In this document: positions 46,652 through 56,919 of the stretch, in pieces | Position numbering within the stretch: position 1 is the first letter of the stretch | Layout: each line of letters opens with the position of its first letter | From: Phycisphaerae bacterium | GTDB lineage: Bacteria > Planctomycetota > Phycisphaerae > Sedimentisphaerales > Anaerohalosphaeraceae | Direction: 5' to 3' | NCBI GenBank assembly: GCA_029858345.1 | Contig: JAOUFG010000001.1 | Coordinates: 41,916-105,915, forward strand | DNA: 64,000 bases | The notes under the pieces: generated by a model | Databases searched by the model: none | What the model saw: the letters and a program-made list of their open reading frames with translations, nothing else | Told to the model about the DNA's origin: nothing | Translations under genes and position numbers: made by a program

Positions 46652-48226
46652 TTAGTTCGTCCTGCAAAATGAGGGTGCTCCGGACGGATCCATCGCTTCG
46701 ATGGACAAGCCCTGTTCCCGCATCATGTACTGGCGCGGGTCTGTTTGTTTGACCGGAATTCCCACGGATCGGCTTGAGGGTCCTGTTGTTTCCAAGGGTG
46801 CCGCAGCAGGGTCCACGCCCATTGAGGGAATCTGCTTTGCCATCCGAGTTTCCATTTCACATAGGAGCGTGTGGACGGCTACCGCCAGTCCGTTTTGATT
46901 AAAGCGTTCCTGTGCGATCCGGCGATACCGCTTCGGGTCATACCGGCCGTTATGAATCAGGCGGAAAAAGTCCTCCGCCAAATCAAATACAAATTCGCTA
47001 TCGAACATTTCGTCTACGGCGGCGAATCGATGCACAAGCGGCATCAAACCACAGGCCGCCCCAGTCCAAACCCCGCCCAGCGCACTGGCGTCAATAGCCG
47101 TGGAAACAACATAATGTTTATCTTTCAGCCACCGGGGCAGGTTCCTGACGGGCCCGTCCAAAAAGACGACATTGTCCAATTCCATGGCTTCAATCATCCG
47201 GGTCATGTATCGCTCCAGCGTCGGGTCTTCAAAGCCCCCAGCCAGATACAAGCGGGTATCCGCATCCAAATAATGCAGCTTCTGGAAACACTGTAACAAA
47301 AACATTGGGTTGGTTCGGGTACTCCACGGACCGACAGCGGCAATCCGTTTGCCCTCTTTCTTGTCATATAACGGCAGTGTTTCCGGATCCGGTACGGTGT
47401 CGGCCCGGATCACCGTAAGCAAAGGGGCCTGCTGCCTTAAATGTTCAACCCATTCGGCGTCCGTGCAGGCCACCACAGCGTCAATTTCAGAGAAATCGAC
47501 CTGTCCCAAAAAGGAACTGGATAAATCCTGCTCATTGAGGATAAGGATTTTCTTTCCGGAGCCGCCCCGCTGCAGACAGGCAAGCAGGGTGTTTCCGATG
47601 CCGACAAATATCGAAAAGCCACCATCCCGTACGGCCTCAGACAATATGTCACATTGGTCGCCGACCCACCGCCGGGTTGGCATGAGTGAATCCAAAGACG
47701 CCGCAAGCGATTGAGTGATGAACGAATCACTGTCGGAAATCACCAGCGCCGTTTGCCGATTGCCTCGAATGGCCTCTATCATCGGCCCAAGCACCTGCTG
47801 ACCCGGAGCCAATTTTAATGAACATTTTAACACCTCGATCGCCCTGCCCAACTGGTTCTTTTGTAAAAAGATATTCGCCGTGCGGTTGAAGGTGTCGATA
47901 TTCAGTATTTCATTTTGGTGCATGACAGCAAACAGCTCGACCGCTTTTTCAGGATACCCTTCCTGGAGATAGGCCTCGCAAAGGTTCCAATAGACCTGCG
48001 CGCGGTCATCGCCCTGGCAAAACTGCAATGCTTTTTCAAAAAAAGCGATCGCCTCTCGTCCTCGCCGCAGACAAAACAACAGTGTTCCGGCATCATTAAA
48101 TGCCTTGCCGTCGCTTGGCACGGTCTGCAGATGGTTGATTATCTGTTCAAGGGCCTGCTCGTGCTGACCCGCTTCGGCCATGGTCAGGGCCTGTTCGTAC
48201 CGGTTTTCGGTTGAATCCGAATGCAT
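46652..48226 (-). CDS. TPR protein with GT4-like domain lacking the EX7E pair
   Basis: N-terminal TPRs; YVVSTAIDASALGGVWTGAACGLMPLVHRF aligns with the EX7E region of the neighbouring paralogue. Confidence 0.7.
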   Translation of the reverse strand: MHSDSTENRYEQALTMAEAGQHEQALEQIINHLQTVPSDGKAFNDAGTLLFCLRRGREAIAFFEKALQFCQGDDRAQVYWNLCEAYLQEGYPEKAVELFAVMHQNEILNIDTFNRTANIFLQKNQLGRAIEVLKCSLKLAPGQQVLGPMIEAIRGNRQTALVISDSDSFITQSLAASLDSLMPTRRWVGDQCDILSEAVRDGGFSIFVGIGNTLLACLQRGGSGKKILILNEQDLSSSFLGQVDFSEIDAVVACTDAEWVEHLRQQAPLLTVIRADTVPDPETLPLYDKKEGKRIAAVGPWSTRTNPMFLLQCFQKLHYLDADTRLYLAGGFEDPTLERYMTRMIEAMELDNVVFLDGPVRNLPRWLKDKHYVVSTAIDASALGGVWTGAACGLMPLVHRFAAVDEMFDSEFVFDLAEDFFRLIHNGRYDPKRYRRIAQERFNQNGLAVAVHTLLCEMETRMAKQIPSMGVDPAAAPLETTGPSSRSVGIPVKQTDPRQYMMREQGLSIEAMDPSGAPSFCRTN

Positions 48227-48363
48227 CGTATTGTCTCCTGTTAAGTCTAAAAAACGTCCCGTTCCTTAGGAAAGTGCAAATTGCATACCGAAACAAAAAA
48301 AGATGCAATATTAGCTTGAAATCAGCTTTTCTGCCCTACCTTTCCGGCTCGGCTGTCTAAATA

Positions 48364-49794
48364 TCAGACAGCTGACTGATATTCTGAATGAAGCGGGGTA
48401 TTCGCAGAAACGGGGCCTTTTTCAAATTTGGCGAAAATCTCATTGACCCGCAGAAGCTGCTGTCTTAATGGATACCGCTGCTCAACAAATTGTCGGTACT
48501 GGTGTGAATGATACGAGGTGTCGAGTATCTTTTGGCAAAACTGCTCAGGGGTATTGAACAGCGGCGCAGCCCCAAAGATGCCGCGGGCGCCTGGGAAATT
48601 GTATACGACCGGCTTGATGCCCGCCGCCATCGCCTCCAGAATGCCCATTCCCTGACTTTCAATCACACTGGTCGAAACGATGAAATTTTTATCGTTCAGC
48701 CAGCCAAGAATATCGTCCTGAAAATCATCATAAATAAAGGCATGCGAAATACCCAGTTCGTTGGCTGCATATTCCAAATAGTGCCGCAAAAGCAAATCAT
48801 GTCGCTCGCCGGCCATATAGAGTTTGTACTCAGGGTCGATTTTCAAAAGCTGCGCCATACATTGAACCAGCAACATCGGATTTTTAACCATCCGCAGTTT
48901 TGCTACAAACGCGATCTTTTTGCCGGGCTGACGCGGTTTATAATCAATCGCGTCCACGTCCACGCCATTGGGAACTGTTACCAGCATCGTTCGCCGGTCG
49001 ATATCGCTGACCCAATGACGGATCGCGTGCATCACCCATTCATTGCCCACGGTCATCAACATATCTGCGTTGTCCCAGTTGATTAACTGAGGCCAGTTGA
49101 TATGGGCTTCATATCGATGCAAACGGATAATCGTGCGGCATACTTTCGGCATATTGGTCCCGATCCGCGCCAGTTCTGTACACCACTCAAACCATGAAAT
49201 ATCGCTCCACTGCATCAGGTCAAACACATCCTGTGCGGTTTTGCCTTCAAAAAACCGAACCGGATAGCGGCGGCGTGTATACTCCATAATATCCTTGAGA
49301 AAGCCGGGGCCGTCGGCTCCGCAAAAAAAGGCGATTTTCGCGCGTTTTGACTTCAACGCCTCAATATGCTGATCCAATATCCGGGCCGGATCACAATGCT
49401 CTTTGCCGCGATACAAGACGTCCATCGCCGAGGCGGCATCGCCGGCCTGTTCAAGGCACGTGGCCATCTTTGAAAAAACGGCGTGGTCTAATTGTGCTTC
49501 AAGACACGCTGATTTAAGCCAGCGAACAGCCGAGGCGGGCTGATTTAAGGACATGTAGCCGGCGATAAGATTACCATATACCTGCGGCGGATGGTTTGGC
49601 AAGCCCACTGAACGCAAAAAATATCGGACAGCCTCTTCACTGCGCGCCAGGCGCAACAGAGCCGTCCCCGCGTCGTTCCAGCCGCGGCTGTGCATCGGAT
49701 GCTGCTTCAAAAACACATCCAGACAGCAGAGGCCCTCTTCTAAGCGACCCGACTGAATCAGCTGGAGGCCTTGTTGATAATACGTATCAATCAT
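48364..49794 (-). CDS. TPR protein fused to GT4 family glycosyltransferase
   Basis: TPR N-terminus; VPNGVDVDAIDY, KIAFVAKLRMVKNPMLLVQCM, FIVSTSVIESQGMGILEAMAAGIKPVVYNFPG. Confidence 0.85.
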   Translation of the reverse strand: MIDTYYQQGLQLIQSGRLEEGLCCLDVFLKQHPMHSRGWNDAGTALLRLARSEEAVRYFLRSVGLPNHPPQVYGNLIAGYMSLNQPASAVRWLKSACLEAQLDHAVFSKMATCLEQAGDAASAMDVLYRGKEHCDPARILDQHIEALKSKRAKIAFFCGADGPGFLKDIMEYTRRRYPVRFFEGKTAQDVFDLMQWSDISWFEWCTELARIGTNMPKVCRTIIRLHRYEAHINWPQLINWDNADMLMTVGNEWVMHAIRHWVSDIDRRTMLVTVPNGVDVDAIDYKPRQPGKKIAFVAKLRMVKNPMLLVQCMAQLLKIDPEYKLYMAGERHDLLLRHYLEYAANELGISHAFIYDDFQDDILGWLNDKNFIVSTSVIESQGMGILEAMAAGIKPVVYNFPGARGIFGAAPLFNTPEQFCQKILDTSYHSHQYRQFVEQRYPLRQQLLRVNEIFAKFEKGPVSANTPLHSEYQSAV

Positions 49795-49819
49795 TGATAG
49801 ACTTCATCAGACGAAAATT

Positions 49820-51007
49820 TTATTGCATAAAATCCAACAGAGACATGCTGAACATCCGAGATGCAACGCTTAACGACATCTGATATAACATCTCGTAACG
49901 GGCCAGATCGATCGCGACTTGGGTAATATCGGTATCCTGAATCCGGCTGATGTTCTCATCGGTGGCCAGTTTCATGTCTTCGATGCTTTCCTTAAAATTC
50001 GTCAATACCTGAAGCCGCCCTCCAACCACAGGAAAGGCCTGCACGAGACGCTGGTTGACCTCGTCCATCGATTGAACTGTATCGGACAGCATTGACCGTA
50101 ATTGAGCTTCCGAATAATTTTGATCATTCTTCAGCAGATCGCGGGTGCTGATCAGTACATTAAACAGATCGTACGTTCCGGGGATACGCACCGGCTCGGC
50201 ACCGGCCTGCTGAATTCCCGTCGCGTCCACATACAATACCTTGCCTGTTTCTGAATGAACAACCGCAACATTGCTTTCTGTCCCATTGACGTTGACGACA
50301 TTGACCCCGCCATCAATGGATAATTGCCAATTGCCCGCACTGCCTGTCACGGTGAGCTGCACATCACCGCGAATGCTGCTGGTGCCGGTCCCTGCCGCGG
50401 CTCCGGTCTGGCCGTAGAAGACGGGTTCGCCCCGCTGCTGGGAACTGAATAACGCGGGACCCGTTAACACCCCTGACACCTCAAGCCCCTCTGTTATTTT
50501 GACGTTTCGTTCTTCCAAACTACCCTGATAGTTCACGCGTGTAATATGGCCCTGTTCGTCGCGTTCGACCGTGTACGGCAACGCTTCTGAATCGGCGCCG
50601 GCAAATAAACTCTGTCCCATCCGCTGGGTATTTACCAGCGAGACCATCTCCTCCAGTATATTATCCAAACCTGCCGCCAGTGTTTGTCTGAGTTCCACAT
50701 TCAACGTCCCCGACATGGTCGATGTCAGAGAGGTCCGAGCTCTTCCGAATTCGCTGGTAATACTCTGAATGACCGACGCGCTTAAATCCAGTGTGCTGAT
50801 CATTTCATCCATTGTCTTGAGTGTTTGTTCTTTGGTCCGGCTGTCGGTCAATAGCGACAAAATCTGGTTGGAATCCGTCGGATTATCTGAGACGCGATTG
50901 ACTTCCTGTCCCGTAGCGGCCTTTTGCTGGAGGGCGGCTAGGATAGAGGCGTTTTGACCAATCGCCCAGCGACTGTTCTTGTAAATGGCGTCCAGCGAAT
51001 ATGTCAT
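49820..51007 (-). CDS. flgL: Flagellar hook-associated protein 3 FlgL
   Basis: Flagellin-like ends (KAATGQEVNRVSDNPTDSNQILSL; DITQVAIDLARYEMLYQMSLSVASRMFSMSLLDFM). Confidence 0.92.
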   Translation of the reverse strand: MTYSLDAIYKNSRWAIGQNASILAALQQKAATGQEVNRVSDNPTDSNQILSLLTDSRTKEQTLKTMDEMISTLDLSASVIQSITSEFGRARTSLTSTMSGTLNVELRQTLAAGLDNILEEMVSLVNTQRMGQSLFAGADSEALPYTVERDEQGHITRVNYQGSLEERNVKITEGLEVSGVLTGPALFSSQQRGEPVFYGQTGAAAGTGTSSIRGDVQLTVTGSAGNWQLSIDGGVNVVNVNGTESNVAVVHSETGKVLYVDATGIQQAGAEPVRIPGTYDLFNVLISTRDLLKNDQNYSEAQLRSMLSDTVQSMDEVNQRLVQAFPVVGGRLQVLTNFKESIEDMKLATDENISRIQDTDITQVAIDLARYEMLYQMSLSVASRMFSMSLLDFMQ

Positions 51008-51026
51008 CGATTTTCCCCTAAGCGTC

Positions 51027-53054
51027 TTATTGAATAATTGTTAAAACCGTTTCATAAGTATCATTAATGGTGTTCATGTAACGTGCCATCGCCTGGAACA
51101 TTCGCTCATACAGCATCATCAAGCTGGCCTGTTCATTGATATCCACACCGCTGATCTCGTCACGCTGCTGGTCCAGACTGCGATGGATGCTCTGGGCGTT
51201 ATTATGCTGCATTTGGGCGATGGACACTTCGTTGCCCAAATCGACGACTAATTTCCGATAGAATTGTTTAGGCGACAGGTTTCCCAAGGCATTCTGAGCC
51301 GAATCCCCCAAAGCGGCAATCGCGCTGGCATTAAGATTATCCGTCATTTCAACGGTTCTTGAAAAGGCAATATTGGCCCCGTTGTTTCTGACAAAATCGG
51401 AAATCCCGATACTATCGGCATCTGTTCCGGAAAAGAAACTGTTGATTCCAACAGTTGCGAGAAAACCTGATGTGTCTGAACTGGCCAGTGCCTCAATGGT
51501 AAACTGCTCTGCGTCATTGAAGTAGCCGGGACTAATGCCATTGGCTTCGAGGCGGATTTTAACGCCGTTATCCAGAATAACATTTGTGCCTGCAACATAT
51601 CCTTCACCAATATTGACTGTCCTGAGAACTGCGTCAGCGGCGTTCTTAACTTCCAGTTCCATCGTCCCGGTTCCAATCGCATATGTCTGCCCCGGCGGCG
51701 TTGTTTTGACGGTACAGGTATAGGTTTCGTCCACTGTGCCGGTATAGCCGCCCGAGACCGCTATCACCGGCGGCAACTGCGCGGGACCGGCCCCGGCTCC
51801 GGCCAACGGATCAGGAATCGTGGTATTGGGTACCGAAAGGGTTCCACTGAGAAAATCGAATGAGTATCCTGCATTGGCAATGATCTGCAAACGCCCTGCA
51901 TTGACACTGGTATTCTGATCCAGACCTGGAATTGCCGCGATATCGGCCGTAATCGACGACAGCGTACTGGATGCGGTTACATCAATCTTATACCGAACCA
52001 CCTGACCGGTTGGATCCGTCACTCGAATATAGATTTGACCGTCGGTTACCGGCGGCTGCATTTTCGCAACCTCTGTTTCGATCATGGCCCAGCCCGACAG
52101 CATCGTGAAAGCGCCGTCGGTTCCAACGCCTTGGACATGTAATTGATTGGTTTGAGAGATCAGGGTTTGCGCCAAAACATTCAATTGTGTTTTTACGCCG
52201 TCAATCAAGTCGTTTCTCAGCTTCAACAGTCCGCCCAGAACACCCCCGGAAACATTCGTATCATATTCCTGAGTTTCCTTGGGCCGCAGACCCAGTTGAT
52301 ACTGCTGCCCATTCAAAATAAGCCCGGTCTCCAGTTTCGTCGCGGTCGAACCGACCACCAGCGAAACATCCGAAGCGATGATATCGACCATGCCCGTATC
52401 TCGGACGACGGTACGAATGCCAATCAATTCGCTGAGTTCGGCAATCAGCATGTCCCGCTGATCCATCGTGTTATTGGCATCGTCGCTGAGCGTTTGCTGA
52501 GCGTATACTTCGGTGTTCATTTTGGAGATCTGTTCAGTAAGAAGATTGATCCGCTCCACCGTCGAACCGGCCTCGTTGTACAGCATATCTTCGATGTTTT
52601 CAATGACGGTTCCTAAATTGCGAAAATGATTGGCAACTGTTTCGGCTGAGGAAAGGACCGCACTTTGCAGGTTGACGTCATTGGGCTGTACTGACAAATC
52701 ATTGAAGGCCGCAAAGAAATTATCAAGGGCAACGCTCAGCCCTTCGCTTGACAACTCGCCAAAGGCATTTTCAATCGTTTGGAGCGTATCCAGACGTTTT
52801 TCAATATCCGCCAGAGTGGACCGCTGCCGAAGCAATTCACTTTCAAGAATCTGGTTGACCAACCGCCGAACACCGGCGTATTCAACGCCCTGCCCCACCA
52901 TCTGTCCGTTGGTATAAACTTCATCCGCCGGACGAAGCTCGATCTCCTGGCGGTGATAGCCCTCTGTCGCGGAATTGGCGATATTATTACCAATTATATC
53001 GAGGGCTTTCTGTGCCGCCTGCAACCCACTGATTCCAATTTCGTATCCGGCCAT
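51027..53054 (-). CDS. flgK: Flagellar hook-associated protein 1 FlgK
   Basis: EIGISGLQAAQKALDIIGNNIANSATEGYHRQEIEL; C-terminal GVDINEQASLMMLYERMFQAMARYMNTI. Confidence 0.95.
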   Translation of the reverse strand: MAGYEIGISGLQAAQKALDIIGNNIANSATEGYHRQEIELRPADEVYTNGQMVGQGVEYAGVRRLVNQILESELLRQRSTLADIEKRLDTLQTIENAFGELSSEGLSVALDNFFAAFNDLSVQPNDVNLQSAVLSSAETVANHFRNLGTVIENIEDMLYNEAGSTVERINLLTEQISKMNTEVYAQQTLSDDANNTMDQRDMLIAELSELIGIRTVVRDTGMVDIIASDVSLVVGSTATKLETGLILNGQQYQLGLRPKETQEYDTNVSGGVLGGLLKLRNDLIDGVKTQLNVLAQTLISQTNQLHVQGVGTDGAFTMLSGWAMIETEVAKMQPPVTDGQIYIRVTDPTGQVVRYKIDVTASSTLSSITADIAAIPGLDQNTSVNAGRLQIIANAGYSFDFLSGTLSVPNTTIPDPLAGAGAGPAQLPPVIAVSGGYTGTVDETYTCTVKTTPPGQTYAIGTGTMELEVKNAADAVLRTVNIGEGYVAGTNVILDNGVKIRLEANGISPGYFNDAEQFTIEALASSDTSGFLATVGINSFFSGTDADSIGISDFVRNNGANIAFSRTVEMTDNLNASAIAALGDSAQNALGNLSPKQFYRKLVVDLGNEVSIAQMQHNNAQSIHRSLDQQRDEISGVDINEQASLMMLYERMFQAMARYMNTINDTYETVLTIIQ

Positions 53055-53072
53055 GAATGACCTCTCCTGATT

Positions 53073-53582
53073 TTACATTTTGATATTCATTTGGCCGCAA
53101 TGAACATTCCATTGCTCCCGGCCCCGAGCGGTATAGGTCCGTGTCTGATTCCCAGCGCCAACCATACTGCTCAACAGCAGCCGTGTAAATCTGGCACACT
53201 CTCGAAGCAGTAATTCTGTCCCCTGACGTTCATTCGCCAATTCACGGGTCAATTGCTGCAAGGTTGCCTGTTTTTCCTGAATGATCCGGCGTTCCTGACC
53301 GGTCAGCTGCTCACACAGTCGCGTCATATTGACTTGACGCGGAGGACATCCCAAAACCGAAGCCAGTTTCATCTGCCATCGCTGCATCTCCAAGTCCATC
53401 TGTTTTTTTTGCCGGGTCTCATGCCGAACTTCTTCCATCAATTGTTCCAGCGACCCTTCGTCCCGCCGAACCACGGCGGCGCGAAGCCGGTCCAGTCTAT
53501 GCAGCGTTTGCTTTATATCCACGATCTGGTTGTCCAGATAATCGATCAATCCGTCCGGTATCTGTGTCTGTGAGGCAACCAT
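53073..53582 (-). CDS. flgN: FlgN-like flagellar chaperone
   Basis: Helical 169 aa protein immediately upstream of flgK in operon order. Confidence 0.65.
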   Translation of the reverse strand: MVASQTQIPDGLIDYLDNQIVDIKQTLHRLDRLRAAVVRRDEGSLEQLMEEVRHETRQKKQMDLEMQRWQMKLASVLGCPPRQVNMTRLCEQLTGQERRIIQEKQATLQQLTRELANERQGTELLLRECARFTRLLLSSMVGAGNQTRTYTARGREQWNVHCGQMNIKM

Positions 53583-53613
53583 TCCATTCCTTTAATCATT
53601 TCCCGATAAACGA

Positions 53614-54003
53614 CTATGCTTTCCGGTCCAACTGGCTTATCGCCATCTGCGAGCCGGAATCCAATCCTGCCGCATCAGCCATTTGCTCATAGATTTTTCC
53701 CCACAATCCAAACCCGCCGTTTTGAGATACCGAGTCGGCCAAAAATGTACAATACAGATCATGAACCTGCTCATTCGAACTGTCGTCGGGGTCAAACGAC
53801 GCATTTTTGATTGTTTCCTGCATCTGCTTAAGAATCTGATTGATAAAGATAGACTCAAACCCTTTCGCAACTGTCTTGAGCTGCTCGGCTCCTGCGGCGG
53901 CACCATTACCTTTTGCCGCAGATTGCAAGCCGTCTATCGGATCGAGATCGTTCATTAAGGTGAAACCGGTTCGTAAAGGATCTATTTTTATCATACGATT
54001 CAA
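53614..54003 (-). CDS. flgJ: Rod-binding protein (FlgJ N-terminal domain only)
   Basis: QLKTVAKGFESIFINQILKQMQETI...QVHDLYCTFLADSVSQNGGFGLWGKIYEQM; no muramidase domain. Confidence 0.85.
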   Translation of the reverse strand: MNRMIKIDPLRTGFTLMNDLDPIDGLQSAAKGNGAAAGAEQLKTVAKGFESIFINQILKQMQETIKNASFDPDDSSNEQVHDLYCTFLADSVSQNGGFGLWGKIYEQMADAAGLDSGSQMAISQLDRKA

Positions 54004-54121
54004 TTATTCAAAAAACGCAACATTTCAGCCCAATGGCAGCACGGGTCCGGCAGTCTGTAAGAACACGGCCAGGATGGCCGTGCCACATAAAATTTACCAC
54101 CGGTTTGATCCTTTCCATTGG

Positions 54122-55249
54122 CTACATCATCTCCAGTTTGGCCTGCAACGCACCGGCCTTGCTTAAGGCATCAAAAATCGCGATCAGGTCTCGCGGCGAA
54201 GCGCCGATTGCGTTCAATGCGTTGGCTAATTGCTCTACCGTTACCGTTGTCGGAACCGTAATCAGGTGGCCCTGACCTTCTGTGACCGCAACGGTCGAAT
54301 CCGGCACCACGGCCGTTGTCGCGCTCCGGGTAAAGGGTGCGATCGGCTGAGATACCAACTGCTCCTCTTTGATCTTCACCACCAGCGAACCCTGAGCCAC
54401 CGCGGTCTCTGTGATGGTCACATTGCCGCCGACCACAATTGTCCCTGTCCGCTCATTGATCACAACAACTGCCGGTATATGCGGTTCCACCTCAAGCTGC
54501 ATAATCGAATCAACAAACCCCAGCACGTTCCCCGCAGAAACTTGTTCCGGAATCTGTACCTGAACAGATCCCGGATCCTGGGCATAACTTGCGTTAGGAT
54601 ATTTTGTATCAATGGCCTGCCGGATTCGCTCGGCCGTCGTAAAATCACCGTTGCGGAGGGTCAGCGTTAAATAGCGGTGTTGGCCGATCACATCAAAGAA
54701 TTGGGATAATTCTGATCGTTCCACATGAGCCCCGTCGGGAACCCGCGCAACAGTAGGATGATTCTTGGCTACTTTCGAACCGGTATTTCCTTCAACGGTC
54801 CAGGAAGTCGTCGAAATCGCCGCGACACGCGCTACAGCATACACCACCCCATCAAGCCCTTTCAGCTCCGTCGCCAGAAGCATCCCACCCTGTAAACTCG
54901 CCGCATCCTGAAGTGTAGAAATATTGACATCAATCAACGATCCCTCGCGATCCCAGGGGCCCAATTCCGTTGTCACCATCACAACGGCAATGTTCGCCGA
55001 CTGCAGCATCGGCGCCAGAAACGTTATGTCTGCCTCACGTCTCAACAGACTGGTTAGCATCTGTGCACTCGGCAAGGAATTGTCGCCGGTGCCGTTTAAA
55101 CCAACGACCAACCCGGTTCCCATCAGAGGATTGCTACGAATTCCCTGAACATCACTAATGTCTCCGATTTTCGCCGCAGAGCCATTTGTCTGGAACATCA
55201 GGATTATCCATAACAAGAAATATAGTTTTTTCATCGATTTTGCCCACAC
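54122..55249 (-). CDS. flgI: Flagellar P-ring protein FlgI
   Basis: IGDISDVQGIRSNPLMGTGLVVGLNGTGD...AIGASPRDLIAIFDALSKAGALQAKLEMM. Confidence 0.96.
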   Translation of the reverse strand: MWAKSMKKLYFLLWIILMFQTNGSAAKIGDISDVQGIRSNPLMGTGLVVGLNGTGDNSLPSAQMLTSLLRREADITFLAPMLQSANIAVVMVTTELGPWDREGSLIDVNISTLQDAASLQGGMLLATELKGLDGVVYAVARVAAISTTSWTVEGNTGSKVAKNHPTVARVPDGAHVERSELSQFFDVIGQHRYLTLTLRNGDFTTAERIRQAIDTKYPNASYAQDPGSVQVQIPEQVSAGNVLGFVDSIMQLEVEPHIPAVVVINERTGTIVVGGNVTITETAVAQGSLVVKIKEEQLVSQPIAPFTRSATTAVVPDSTVAVTEGQGHLITVPTTVTVEQLANALNAIGASPRDLIAIFDALSKAGALQAKLEMM

Positions 55250-55274
55250 TGTTGTATCAGTCGTTTTCTGTTAT

Positions 55275-55916
55275 TTAGAAAGGCCAGATAAAGTCTAAAA
55301 TTTTACCCAACCATCCCGGATTATTATAGCTTTCACTCACGCCTTCGCTAATCGATGCAAGTTGAAAATTCGCAACCTGTTCACTGCGAATGCTGTTTTC
55401 ATACGAAATGTCACTGGGTCGAACAATCCCGCTGACCTGAATCACTTGTTTATCGCCGTTGACATCCCGTGTCCGGCTTCCAATGACAACAAGATTGCCA
55501 TTGGGGTGAATATCCTGCACAATCACGGAAATCCGGTCTTCAATTGTACGCTCATCTTTGTAGTCACTTTTGCCGTCGAGTTTTTTATTGGAACCGGTCC
55601 CGACGGCTACATCAGGAATCGGATGAATGCTGCCGATCGAAATATCTTCGCTATCGAACGATAGCGACCGTTCGCTGTCCCGCTCCAGTGTGCGTTTGGT
55701 CTTGGTATCGGTCTTATGTGCTTCAGAAATAACGATGGTCAGCACATCACCAATCTGGTTGGCCTTGTCGTCGGCATACTGATCCCTGGCATCCGGTCCG
55801 CGCTTACTCCAGACAGATCCCGCTTTGGCTCCGGAGCCATATCCCACCAGAAAAATCACAACAATAATGAACCCATAGTTAATCTTTTTGCGATGCTTCA
55901 TCCTGCTTCCTTTCAA
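55275..55916 (-). CDS. flgH: Flagellar L-ring protein FlgH
   Basis: YADDKANQIGDVLTIVISE...NGNLVVIGSRTRDVNGDKQVIQVSGIVRPSDIS. Confidence 0.94.
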   Translation of the reverse strand: MKGSRMKHRKKINYGFIIVVIFLVGYGSGAKAGSVWSKRGPDARDQYADDKANQIGDVLTIVISEAHKTDTKTKRTLERDSERSLSFDSEDISIGSIHPIPDVAVGTGSNKKLDGKSDYKDERTIEDRISVIVQDIHPNGNLVVIGSRTRDVNGDKQVIQVSGIVRPSDISYENSIRSEQVANFQLASISEGVSESYNNPGWLGKILDFIWPF

Positions 55917-56914
55917 AGAACCGGTTTAACCGTTCCATCCGGCATCACTTCACCTAAAACTATTTTCAGATCCCTCGTTTGGCGCGAGCCGCGCTGAACC
56001 GAGATGATATCTCCCAACCGCCCATCTTGAGTCGCCTCTCCGGGCGCAGACACAAGAAGCCCTCCTGTGTCCAACTTCAGGATAACTTTCTGATGCTTTT
56101 TGATCAGAACAGGAGATTTCTTATATTCTGCCATTGTCTCCGTTATCGTTGCTCCGCAAGGAATATCGCGTTTGGCTATCATTCCATAAACCAATGAGTC
56201 GGACGCTGGGGACGGCGTATTGGACATGTATTTTTCAACCACCGCATTCTCCGGAGTAATCAGTGTCCCAGCCGGTAAAACCTGCGTTGCAACCAGTCGA
56301 TGGCAAGGATATTGCACTGAAAAAACAACCTCCCGCCGGCCCAATTCAACACCCTCGCGCATAACCCGCACCATCACAGCCCGAGTGCGGTCGCTCCGGC
56401 GGTCTGACATCAGGGGGGTCAATGTGACCGATTCGTTCGCGCCGTCAAGAGGATAGTCTTTGACAGGGCGAATCAGTTTCAGGGTTTCAATCTGCTCGCC
56501 TGAAAGCTCCCGTCGTAAGTAATCACGGGCCGTATTCACAAAACGGTCCGCCGCAACAATATCTTCATTACGTCGAACGCTGATTATTTCAGCGCCATAA
56601 AAGGCAACAGAGGATGACTTTATCCCGGAACTGGCCAGGCGACTGAGAATCGTCTTGCGATCAATCATGATCTCCTGCCCATGCACTGAAAACTGTCCCA
56701 ACCGCACCCCATTGACAAGCGGCACAAGCGCCTTGTCGCCCAAAACAACGGCGATCTGTCTCAGTTCGATTACTTCAGAAGCCAGGATTTTGTCTTTCGG
56801 CAAATAGATACGGATTTTATTGGGATCTCCTGTCTCAGTGCCACAGGCAACAGCACAGATTCCGATAACCCAAGCAAAAATGAAACATCTTTTATGGTTC
56901 ATCATTCTATCCAC
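55913..56914 (-). CDS. flgA: Flagellar P-ring assembly chaperone FlgA
   Basis: C-terminal SAF-like region (VATQVLPAGTLITPENAVVEKY...KRDIPCGATITETM...VSAPGEATQDGRLGDIISVQ). Confidence 0.87.
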   Translation of the reverse strand: MDRMMNHKRCFIFAWVIGICAVACGTETGDPNKIRIYLPKDKILASEVIELRQIAVVLGDKALVPLVNGVRLGQFSVHGQEIMIDRKTILSRLASSGIKSSSVAFYGAEIISVRRNEDIVAADRFVNTARDYLRRELSGEQIETLKLIRPVKDYPLDGANESVTLTPLMSDRRSDRTRAVMVRVMREGVELGRREVVFSVQYPCHRLVATQVLPAGTLITPENAVVEKYMSNTPSPASDSLVYGMIAKRDIPCGATITETMAEYKKSPVLIKKHQKVILKLDTGGLLVSAPGEATQDGRLGDIISVQRGSRQTRDLKIVLGEVMPDGTVKPVL

Positions 56915-56919
56915 CTGTA

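Noticed and set aside
48275-48290. Weak sigma54-like element (minus strand CGGTATGCAATTTGCA) upstream of the TPR-GT gene at 46652
   Set aside because: GG/GC spacing fits but the -24 box lacks TGGCA; too weak to list as a promoter.
53614-54003. FlgJ without muramidase domain as a truncation
   Set aside because: Rod-binding-only FlgJ proteins are common outside Gammaproteobacteria; operon context intact.
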